Assembly: GCF_023206395.1 (NCBI RefSeq)
Contig: NZ_CP066149.1
Span: forward strand, 1,550,001 to 1,614,000
Origin: Vibrio sp. ED004
GTDB lineage: Bacteria; Pseudomonadota; Gammaproteobacteria; Enterobacterales; Vibrionaceae
Direction: 5' to 3'
DNA: 64,000 nt
Positions 26,728 through 34,163 of this stretch are shown in pieces (the stretch's first letter is position 1; each line of letters starts with the position of its first letter). The position numbers were made by a program, and so were the translations under genes. A model generated the notes under the pieces. That model did no database searches and was not told where the DNA came from. It saw only the letters and a list, made by a program, of their open reading frames with translations.

Positions 26728-27948
26728 TCAGAGCTGATTAGTCACGGTATGACTCCAACGTCGAGCTTCGGTGAGCTCCGTTCTTACCTGCTCCACACTT
26801 AATCCTAAGTCGGCACAGTGTTCATCAATCTGCTGCCAATCAGCGTGTTCAAAGCTTTCTTCAAGTGCTAATAAGGTGCCATAAGGCCCATCTCTGCGCA
26901 GCAAAGCGACCTTAATGCTTTTACACAGTGGTAATTGCTCTACGAGGTTCTCTAGTGACAGGTCGAGCAGTGCATCTAGTAACGAGAACAAACCGATCAT
27001 AAAGGCTTGCTCAGTGTGCCCTTCAAACGCTTGATAACGAGACATGCGCTGACAAAACTGCGCTCGCTGTAAAGACAAGCCATACAACTCTTTCGGCTTT
27101 TTATCAGAGACATAAGACGCCACCGCCAAAGAGACAAACATTTTCAGCTTCTCTTGCCCCAGGTAAACCAAGGCCTGACGAAATGACGAGATAGTCACCT
27201 CCAGGCGAGGCGACATGGTGTTTACAAAGCGCAGCAGCTTGTAGGACAAAGCGACATCCTTTGCGACGATGCTCTCGACGCGTTGGAAGTCGACATCCGG
27301 CTTGCACACTTCTTGGAACAGCTCCATGGCAATCACTTGCTCAGGGCTGATGTATTTGGTCTTAATAATTTCCGGTTTACTAAAGAAGTAGCCTTGGAAG
27401 AACTTAAAACCCGCCTCTTTCGCTTGCTGAAATTCTTGTTCAGTTTCGACTCGTTCAGCAAGAAAGCTAAATTTCTTCCCTTGATGCGCCCTAACCAAAT
27501 CACACGCCTCATCTAAGCCCATTTGCATGATATCGAGCTTAACAATATGCGTATATCTGAGGAAACGTTCCCATTCTGGCGTCGAAGTAAAGTCATCTAG
27601 GGCGATCATGTAGCCCGCTTGGTAGAGCTCTTTAACAGCTTCTAATAACTCATCGGTCGGTTGGCAGGTTTCAAGGATCTCAACCACCACCTTGTCTTTC
27701 GGCAAACTCAAAGGCAACCGACGAATCAGGCTTTGATACGGGAAGTTAATAAAGCAGCGTGAAGAAGGGATCGAAGGGTTAAGCCCGACCGACAAGAAGT
27801 TCTCAACAATCAGACGATACGTTGCTCTGTTAGACTCAATATGCGCTGGATAAGCATTCCTTTCTCCGTCGCGAAACAACAGCTCATAACCAAGCGTGTT
27901 CTTGTTACGATTTAAGATAGGTTGTCGAGCAACGTACGTAGCGGTCAT
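26728..27948 (-). CDS. EAL and HDOD domain signalling protein (YuxH/CdgJ-like)
   Basis: A 406-aa protein. Residues 1-200 form an EAL-type domain with YELLFRDGE (for EAL), CFINFPYQSL, VVEILETC, IALDDFTSTPEW, IVKLDIMQ, AERVETEQEF and FQGYFF; several positions differ from active phosphodiesterases (DDFTST for DDFGTG). Residues 205-400 form an HDOD domain (SYKLLRFVNTMSPRLEVTISSFRQALVYLGQEKL). In Vibrio such proteins affect motility and c-di-GMP signalling. Catalytic activity is uncertain. Single-gene unit with its own terminator. Confidence 0.88.
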   Translation of the reverse strand: MTATYVARQPILNRNKNTLGYELLFRDGERNAYPAHIESNRATYRLIVENFLSVGLNPSIPSSRCFINFPYQSLIRRLPLSLPKDKVVVEILETCQPTDELLEAVKELYQAGYMIALDDFTSTPEWERFLRYTHIVKLDIMQMGLDEACDLVRAHQGKKFSFLAERVETEQEFQQAKEAGFKFFQGYFFSKPEIIKTKYISPEQVIAMELFQEVCKPDVDFQRVESIVAKDVALSYKLLRFVNTMSPRLEVTISSFRQALVYLGQEKLKMFVSLAVASYVSDKKPKELYGLSLQRAQFCQRMSRYQAFEGHTEQAFMIGLFSLLDALLDLSLENLVEQLPLCKSIKVALLRRDGPYGTLLALEESFEHADWQQIDEHCADLGLSVEQVRTELTEARRWSHTVTNQL

Positions 27949-27993
27949 TTATTGATAACTCTAATTGGTTTAACTATAACTCTATTGCTTTCA

Positions 27994-28611
27994 CTAAGCT
28001 TTGGCGGCAGCCAGCAACGCGCCGCAGCCCATGAACATACCACCAAATATCTTATTTATCTTACCCATTATACGATCTGAGCGGATAAAGCGTCCCATTT
28101 GTGAAGCTAATGATGTGTAACCCAACATAACAACGCTATCAATGAATACAGTTGTCACGCCTAGCACTAACAGTTGCGGTGCTTGCGGTTGCGTCGGATC
28201 GATAAACTGAGGAAACAGAGCCACCAAAAACACGATAGATTTTGGGTTGGTAAGGTTGATAAGCACAGCATTTCTCAGCAGTTTGCCACTCGATAGCGTT
28301 GAGCTCTCTTCAGAAGCCACTAAGCTAGAGTTGTCGCGCCACTTTTGGATACCCAACCAAAGTAGATACACCACGCCCACCCATTTGATGATGGTGAACG
28401 CCAATGCAGATTGAGCGACCAATGCACCAATACCCGCTCCCACCAGCACAATGTGGAATGCAAGACCAAGCTGTAAACCTGCGATCGACGCAAGTGACTT
28501 CTTAGTGCCATAACTTAGGCCATTACTGATTGAGTTAACGGTACCTGAGCCCGGAGCCAAACTAAACAAAATCGCCGTGACGACATAAGCAAGCCAAACA
28601 TGAGTATCCAT
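27994..28611 (-). CDS. rhtB: Homoserine/homoserine lactone efflux protein RhtB (LysE family)
   Basis: A LysE/RhtB-type exporter with about six membrane segments. The family N-terminal motif FSLAPGSGTVNSISNGLSYG lies near residue 16, LLWLGIQKWR near 70 and the NLTNPKSIVFLVALFPQF signature near 110. AAGGA is correctly spaced for the ATG at 28611 (205 aa, E. coli 206) and too close to the ATG at 28617. Divergent from pldB, the same pairing as in E. coli. Confidence 0.88.
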   Translation of the reverse strand: MDTHVWLAYVVTAILFSLAPGSGTVNSISNGLSYGTKKSLASIAGLQLGLAFHIVLVGAGIGALVAQSALAFTIIKWVGVVYLLWLGIQKWRDNSSLVASEESSTLSSGKLLRNAVLINLTNPKSIVFLVALFPQFIDPTQPQAPQLLVLGVTTVFIDSVVMLGYTSLASQMGRFIRSDRIMGKINKIFGGMFMGCGALLAAAKA

Positions 28612-28692
28612 TTGCATTTCCTTACTAGTTCTTTAATCTAACAACATTAGTAGCGATAAAGCTCTCACATGCACCAGTTCAGGTAATTTCCC

Positions 28693-29673
28693 ATGGAAAA
28701 CCACAGCGCCGCCCCGTTTTCGTACACGCAAGAATCTCAGTTCGAGCAAGCGATTAAACACCCGATCCCCACTCTTTGGCAACAACGAAAAGATGGGTAT
28801 GTAACATCATCCGGTAAAAAGAAGCTGTACTGGTGTAGCCTAACCTCACCGACTCATACCAAAGCCATCGTTATTTCAAATGGCCGTATCGAGTGCTGCC
28901 TAAAATACCAAGAACTCTTTTATGATTTCTATCAACAAGGCTATGACGTTTATTCATTTGACCACCAAGGTCAAGGTCAGTCGGAACGTATGGTAACAGA
29001 CTCTGACATTGGTCACATTCATGAGTTCGATGATTATGCATCAGACATGTCTGACATCATTGCCAGTTTTGACTTAAGTAAATATACCGAGCGTTATCTT
29101 CTTGCACATTCAATGGGCAGTACCATCGCGACTCGCTATCTACAGACTCATCCGGATCACCCGTTTGATAAGATAACCCTGTGTGCGCCGATGTTTGGCA
29201 TCAACACTGAATGGTACCTAAAACCTATCGCGATGGTTGTTGGACAAGTGCTTACCGCGTATCACGCTAAACCAACTTATGCGCCTGGCCAACAAGCGTA
29301 TTACTCGAAGCCTTTCGAAAACAACTTACTGAGCCACAGCCAAGTTCGTTATCAGTGGTTCCGCCGTTTGTATGACGAGTCACCCTCTTTGCAGGTAGGC
29401 GGACCGAGCACGCGCTGGGTGTGGCAAGGGTTAATGGCAGCCAAGCAAGCCATCCAACAAACTCGCCAAATCAAAATCCCACTGCTTTTGATTCAAGCAG
29501 GGGAAGAGAAGATTGTCAGTAACGATGCTCAAGTGAAGTTCATCAACAAGCTGAAGAAAACCAACTCAGATTGCCAGTTTAAGGTCATCGAAGGGTCTAG
29601 GCATGAGGTGTTGTTTGAGAAGGATGAGTATCGCAATCCAACATTGGATGCCATTACTCAGTTTTTTGCTTAG
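28693..29673 (+). CDS. pldB: Lysophospholipase L2
   Basis: An alpha/beta hydrolase of 326 aa that removes the acyl chain from lysophospholipids at the inner membrane. The nucleophile elbow is LLAHSMGSTIATRY near residue 139; VYSFDHQGQGQSER near 92 is the oxyanion-side motif, and the catalytic His is in EGSRHEVLFE near 304. Location between rhtB and yigL is the same as in E. coli. Confidence 0.94.
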   Translation: MENHSAAPFSYTQESQFEQAIKHPIPTLWQQRKDGYVTSSGKKKLYWCSLTSPTHTKAIVISNGRIECCLKYQELFYDFYQQGYDVYSFDHQGQGQSERMVTDSDIGHIHEFDDYASDMSDIIASFDLSKYTERYLLAHSMGSTIATRYLQTHPDHPFDKITLCAPMFGINTEWYLKPIAMVVGQVLTAYHAKPTYAPGQQAYYSKPFENNLLSHSQVRYQWFRRLYDESPSLQVGGPSTRWVWQGLMAAKQAIQQTRQIKIPLLLIQAGEEKIVSNDAQVKFINKLKKTNSDCQFKVIEGSRHEVLFEKDEYRNPTLDAITQFFA

Positions 29674-29863
29674 CGTTAGCGTGGTAACAAGAAAAGTAAC
29701 GGACAAAATAGAAAGGCACTAAAGAGGAAGAGAAGTAAGTGAGCTTTGCCCTCTTTTCTTGCGTGAATTTGGCATACAATTTCTAGATAGAGATATTGTA
29801 TTTCAAAGGGCGCTAGCATTGGCTGGTGTCGATATTGGTTAAGCATTTTGCAATGAGGGTTAA

Positions 29864-30691
29864 ATGACTATTCCTGCACTTAAAGATTCCGTGAAAATCG
29901 TTGCCTCTGATTTAGATGGTACGCTTCTGGCTCCCAACCATCAGTTAAGCGATTTTACCAAGCTGACACTCAAGAAGTTACACGACCAAGGTTACACCTT
30001 TATCTTCGCGACGGGTCGCCACCATGTCGATGTTGCGGGTATTCGTGAGATAGCTGGGATTCCGGCCTACATGATCACTTCAAACGGTGCGCGCGTGCAC
30101 GACCAAAATGATCAGCTAATGTATAGCCAGAACGTGCCTCAGGATTTAGTTCAGCCTGTTATTGATGTGGTTCGCCAAGATCCAAACATCTTCATTCACA
30201 TGTACCAAAATGAAGATTGGTTGCTGGATCGTGAAGATGAAATGCTGGCTAAGTTCCACAGTGAATCTGGCTTTAGCTACAAGCGCTTTGAAGCTGACAA
30301 CGCGCCGAGTGATGGCATTGCGAAAGTCTTCTTCACACACCCAGAACAAGACCATGAATACCTAGTGACGTTTGAACAAAAGCTAAGAGATACGTTTGGC
30401 GACAAACTGAACATCGCTTTCTCTACGCCTTGGTGTCTAGAAGTGATGGCAGCAGAAGTATCGAAAGGCCACGCGTTAGACGCTGTTGCGAAGTCACTGA
30501 ACCTGACTCTTGATAACTGCATTGCCTTTGGTGATGGTATGAATGATGCTGAGATGCTGGCTATGGCGGGTAAGGGCCTGATCATGGGCACATCACATGA
30601 GAAAGTGATGAAAGCTCTGCCAGATAATGAAGTGATTGGCAGCAACGCAGACGACGCCGTTGCACACTACTTAGAAAAACACCTACTCTAA
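29864..30691 (+). CDS. yigL: HAD-family sugar/pyridoxal phosphate phosphatase YigL
   Basis: A Cof-type HAD phosphatase of 275 aa. Motif I ASDLDGTLLAPNH near residue 15 holds the nucleophile Asp; motif II is FATGRHH near 45; motif IV GDGMNDAEMLAMAGKGLIMG near 223. E. coli YigL dephosphorylates pyridoxal phosphate and sugar phosphates. A GAGGG site precedes the ATG. It follows pldB after 190 bp, a gap with no gene seen. Confidence 0.92.
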   Translation: MTIPALKDSVKIVASDLDGTLLAPNHQLSDFTKLTLKKLHDQGYTFIFATGRHHVDVAGIREIAGIPAYMITSNGARVHDQNDQLMYSQNVPQDLVQPVIDVVRQDPNIFIHMYQNEDWLLDREDEMLAKFHSESGFSYKRFEADNAPSDGIAKVFFTHPEQDHEYLVTFEQKLRDTFGDKLNIAFSTPWCLEVMAAEVSKGHALDAVAKSLNLTLDNCIAFGDGMNDAEMLAMAGKGLIMGTSHEKVMKALPDNEVIGSNADDAVAHYLEKHLL

Positions 30692-30705
30692 GCAGTCCCA
30701 ATAAA

Positions 30706-30736
30706 ACATAAAGGCAGCCAATGGCTGCCTTTTTTG
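30706..30736 (+). terminator. Intrinsic terminator after yigL
   Basis: AAAGGCAGCC (30710-30719) pairs with GGCTGCCTTT (30723-30732) over a short loop, with T residues following. Confidence 0.88.
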
Positions 30737-30764
30737 AACCTTACGCCAAAAGCTTTCTCTAAGG

Positions 30765-31232
30765 TTAGCGAGAACCGAGTACTTCTTTGCTTAAGATGGC
30801 CTGCCACTCCTGCTCTGTAACAGGCATGATGGACAAGCGATTACCACGTTTCACCAACGGCATTTCTGATAGCTCTGGCATGGCTTTCAATGTTGCTAAG
30901 GGAATCAAACGCTCAGTCACTCGTACAAACTCGACATCTACCATAATCCAACGTGGGTTGTCAGGTGAAGACTTAGGATCGTAGTAATCACTCTCTGGAT
31001 CGAATTGAAAATGATCTGGGTAGGCTTCTCTGGTTACTTTTGCGATCCCCGCTACGCCAACTTTTTTACATGATGAATGATATATCATCACCAAGTCTCC
31101 AAGCTTGACGTCATCACGCATCATATTTCGAGCCTGATAGTTGCGTACACCTTCCCAACAAGAGGTTTTTTGTACTCTAAGAGTCTGAATAGAAAAGGTG
31201 TCGGGTTCTGTTTTAAATAACCAATATGCCAT
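30765..31232 (-). CDS. EVE domain-containing protein
   Basis: A 155-aa single-domain protein. The N-terminus MAYWLFKTEPDTFSI, then CWEGVRNYQARNMMRDDVKLGDLVMIYHSSC, is the PUA-like EVE fold signature. EVE domains bind modified bases in DNA or RNA, and stand-alone members of this type resemble human THYN1. The biological substrate is unknown. It is divergent from the lipoprotein gene at 31272. Confidence 0.93.
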   Translation of the reverse strand: MAYWLFKTEPDTFSIQTLRVQKTSCWEGVRNYQARNMMRDDVKLGDLVMIYHSSCKKVGVAGIAKVTREAYPDHFQFDPESDYYDPKSSPDNPRWIMVDVEFVRVTERLIPLATLKAMPELSEMPLVKRGNRLSIMPVTEQEWQAILSKEVLGSR

Positions 31233-31271
31233 AATAAATCCAATTAACGGTTGCTCCGAGGAAGATATAAC

Positions 31272-32816
31272 ATGAAGGTAATGAAAAACCCAGTGACATG
31301 GCTAGTCGCATTCGCGCTACAAGGTTGTGTAACGGTGCCAGATACGCCGCAACAACCTGAAGTTCCACCAGCAACCTTGGATGAGCCACTGAGCATTCAA
31401 CCGCAAACCTTCATCATGCGTGGTCAGGTTGTGGTTGGCCATGAGAGCCGAACCTTCACCCCTTGCGGTAGCCAGCAACAATACTGGTTAGACTTATCGC
31501 CTGAGCTAGCACTCGAGGCTCAAGGCTTAGCGACCAGACCTTATCAAGCCTTATACGGTGAGTTCATCGGTCACCTAACGGTACCAAGCCAAACTGGATA
31601 CAATGCCGACTTCACCGCACGCTTCGTGGTTGACCAAGTCAATATCCTCACTGCCGAGAATCCTGATCGTTGTGACCAACCCTTGCGCTCTACTCGTGTG
31701 TTCGGTAATGAACCCTTCTGGTCAGCGACCTTTGATAAAGACCAACTCAAATACACCAAGATGGGCGAAGAGCCTCAGCGCCTCAATATCGAATCAAGCC
31801 GCACCACTCCAAGCACTCGTGATTACCAACTAGAAGGTCAATCAGCGCAAGGTGAACTAAACCTTATGAAAGAGAGTTGTAGCGACGGCATGAGCGACTC
31901 TATCTATGGCTGGGAAGCGAAACTAAACCTTAATGACAGCAAGTACAGCGGCTGTGCAACAGTATCTAACCAAGACTCTACTCTGGACTGGAGCGGGCTC
32001 TACTTCGCAAGCTCAACACAAAACTCTGGGTTCTCTATCAACCTAGAACTCAACGATGATCACAGCGCGATCACGACCTACTCATACAGCAATGGCGACC
32101 CTTCGATTGTTGAACAAGGCTTCTGGCAGCAACTCAACCAAAATCAGGTTCAAGTTGTGATGACTCGCCACCAGCAGCAATACCTGATCTCAGAGCGTAT
32201 CTTCACACTCGATAACGGTAACCTGGTCGCTGAGAAAGAAAAGGTCGGTAACGTTGTCTATCCAATTGCCAATGGCGGTCTGGTGCTATTTGAGGCCAAG
32301 AATGAACAGGCACAAGTAAACACGACCACAGCCGTGGATCTAACCGCAAAGCAGATTAACTCAAGTGATCAACTTGATCCAAAAGTCGACCAAGCGATCC
32401 GCGAGTATTTTAAGATCAACAACAGTTCGCCTGATGACACCAAGTACCGCTGGCTGACCTACGACCTCAACGGTGATGGCAAAGAAGAGCTGTTTGCTCA
32501 ACTCGACTGGTGTGGCTCTGGTGGCTGTACACTGCTTATCTTTGAAAACCACCAAGACAACTGGCGCTTCAATAGTCGAGTGACATTGGTTAAGGGCGAT
32601 ATACGCTTAGGTAAGTCGCAAAATCACGGTTGGCAGGATCTTATCTTCAATGTCAGTGGCGGCGGAGCAACACCTGCGAAACATGTTCTGTCTTACACTG
32701 GTGTTAGCTACCCACTCAATCCAAGCGTCGCACCGGTTGCAAATGACGCTGACATCAGCGACGTAGTTCTATTTGCTGATGGTATCTCACCAGCACAAAG
32801 CGGAGTTAAGCTGTAA
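31272..32816 (+). CDS. Large lipoprotein with COG3650-like repeats and a C-terminal Asp-Gly-Asp motif
   Basis: A 514-aa envelope protein. The start at 31272 has a GAGGAAG site and gives a lipoprotein signal MKVMKNPVTWLVAFALQGC, with the lipidated Cys at residue 19. The middle has VFGNEPFWSATF and a later GWEAKLNLNDSKYSGCATV, typical of COG3650/META-like lipoproteins. Near residue 398 DLNGDGKEELFAQLDWCGSGGC looks like an FG-GAP or calcium-binding loop. Exact function unknown. The next gene begins 2 bp after its stop. Confidence 0.7.
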   Translation: MKVMKNPVTWLVAFALQGCVTVPDTPQQPEVPPATLDEPLSIQPQTFIMRGQVVVGHESRTFTPCGSQQQYWLDLSPELALEAQGLATRPYQALYGEFIGHLTVPSQTGYNADFTARFVVDQVNILTAENPDRCDQPLRSTRVFGNEPFWSATFDKDQLKYTKMGEEPQRLNIESSRTTPSTRDYQLEGQSAQGELNLMKESCSDGMSDSIYGWEAKLNLNDSKYSGCATVSNQDSTLDWSGLYFASSTQNSGFSINLELNDDHSAITTYSYSNGDPSIVEQGFWQQLNQNQVQVVMTRHQQQYLISERIFTLDNGNLVAEKEKVGNVVYPIANGGLVLFEAKNEQAQVNTTTAVDLTAKQINSSDQLDPKVDQAIREYFKINNSSPDDTKYRWLTYDLNGDGKEELFAQLDWCGSGGCTLLIFENHQDNWRFNSRVTLVKGDIRLGKSQNHGWQDLIFNVSGGGATPAKHVLSYTGVSYPLNPSVAPVANDADISDVVLFADGISPAQSGVKL

Positions 32817-32818
32817 AG

Positions 32819-33415
32819 ATGAGTAACCAACAAGCTTGCAGTGGTTGTGGCTTCACTCATCAGTGTATTTGTCATCGAATACCGAGTACCGAAAGCCAAA
32901 CCCATGTTGTATTACTCACTCACGAGAATGAATTGTCACGCGACACCAATACTGGAAAGCTGCTTCAACAATCACTTGAGCTGTGCGAGTCGTTCGTGTG
33001 GCAACGAAAAACGCCACCAGCCGATTTAATGGCATTACTTGAAGATGAGACACGACAACCTTTTCTATTATTCCCAAGTGATGAAAGCGTGGAATGTCAG
33101 CAAGCAGTATTGAACAAAGCTAATGACCGAGAACCGTTGTTCATTATCTTGGATGGCACATGGCAAGAAGCGAAGAAGATGCTCAACAAAAGCCCGTGGT
33201 TACAATCCATTCCGCAGGTTCATCTCGATATTGCCAGCGAATCTTCGTATACCTTGCGCCGTAACCAAGACAGTGGTCATCTATGCACCTGTGAGGTCGG
33301 TGTCGAACTACTCAAAGCTTTAGGTGAAGACGAACCCGCGAGATTGATTAACGATTACTATCAGTACTATCTCAAGGTATTCCAAGCCGACAAGAGTGGT
33401 CACGCGCTCAAATAG
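32819..33415 (+). CDS. tapT: DTW domain tRNA-uridine aminocarboxypropyltransferase
   Basis: TapT (E. coli YfiP) adds the 3-amino-3-carboxypropyl group of SAM to U47 of some tRNAs (acp3U). The 198-aa protein has an N-terminal Cys cluster CSGCGFTHQCICHRIP, and the DTW-family core PLFIILDGTWQEAKKMLNKSP near residue 102, closely similar to YfiP. SYTLRRNQDSGHLCTCEVGVELL is the C-terminal signature. The ATG lies 2 bp after the lipoprotein stop, so the two genes are co-transcribed. Confidence 0.85.
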   Translation: MSNQQACSGCGFTHQCICHRIPSTESQTHVVLLTHENELSRDTNTGKLLQQSLELCESFVWQRKTPPADLMALLEDETRQPFLLFPSDESVECQQAVLNKANDREPLFIILDGTWQEAKKMLNKSPWLQSIPQVHLDIASESSYTLRRNQDSGHLCTCEVGVELLKALGEDEPARLINDYYQYYLKVFQADKSGHALK

Positions 33416-33449
33416 CGAAATACTGATGCTTAAGATAAATAGCGAAAGT

Positions 33450-34055
33450 AAATTACCACCTTCTAAAGAAGGTGGCTTTATGTGAGCCCCCTAAAAGGGG
33501 GCCTTTGTTTAGTCCAACGCCAATTGCTGCTGCTCCACGCGCTCTTTTTTCTCTTGATGTCTTACATAGCGTCGAATGATTTCTTCATTAACCCCTACGC
33601 TATCGACAAAATAGCCCCTTTTGCCAAAAGTGATTACCCCAGAGTTTGTTTCTCCTTAAATATGGAAATTTACTAAAGAGTTTTAAAGCTATTTTGCCTT
33701 TCAATACGCCCATCAACTTGGATATCGATAACTTAGGCGGAACTTTTACTACCAAGTGCACGTGGTCAACTTGAACGTTTAATTCAACGACTTCACATCC
33801 AAGTTGATTACAGTAAACGTTTATACATCGATAAACTTCTTTACCTACATTGTTTTTCAAAATCCTAAATCGATACTTTGGTGTCCACACTATGTGATAT
33901 TGACATCTCCAAAATACGTGGGAAGCTTGATTATATCTGCTCATGTTATTTGTCCTCTTTGACTTCGCTAAAAATCAAGGGAGCATTTAACATGGGTAGA
34001 ACTACAGGCAAAGCCAAACTGAATGATAACCACCTACTGAAGTAGGTGGTTTAGG
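33450..34055 (-). mobile_element. IS200/IS605-family insertion sequence (IS200 group)
   Basis: About 600 bp between tapT and the first FIST protein gene. It contains one transposase gene on the minus strand and imperfectly matching hairpins at each end instead of terminal inverted repeats: CCACCTTC/GAAGGTGG (33456-33475) and AACCACCTAC/GTAGGTGGTT (34028-34051). A third hairpin GCCCCCT/AGGGGGC (33486-33502) follows the transposase stop. Exact ends are not fixed. The size and structure fit IS200-type elements such as IS1004 of Vibrio. Confidence 0.85.
33509..33944 (-). pseudogene. tnpA: IS200-type Y1 transposase TnpA, frameshifted
   Basis: The first 110 codons read as a normal HUH transposase (FWRCQYHIVWTPKYRFRIL; QVDHVHLVVKVPPKLSISKL with the HVH metal site). 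After WGNHFWQKG the frame breaks at a run of four C on the plus strand (33615-33618). With three C the frame would continue YFVDSVGVNEEIIRRYVRHQ to a TAA at 33509, restoring the helix with the catalytic Tyr. As written, the product stops at 33600 and lacks that Tyr. A sequencing error in the homopolymer is possible. Confidence 0.85.
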
Positions 34056-34061
34056 GCTGAA

Positions 34062-34096
34062 AACAAAAAGGGTGAGCCATAAGCTCACCCTTTTTA
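34062..34096. terminator. Bidirectional terminator right of the IS element
   Basis: GGGTGAGC (34070-34077) pairs with GCTCACCC (34083-34090) over a five-base loop, with A- and T-runs on either side. Confidence 0.9.
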
Positions 34097-34163
34097 TATC
34101 TAAATTTAATCCATTGAACAGGCTAGTGTTTCACGTGAAACGATCAGCACATAACCCACCTCA

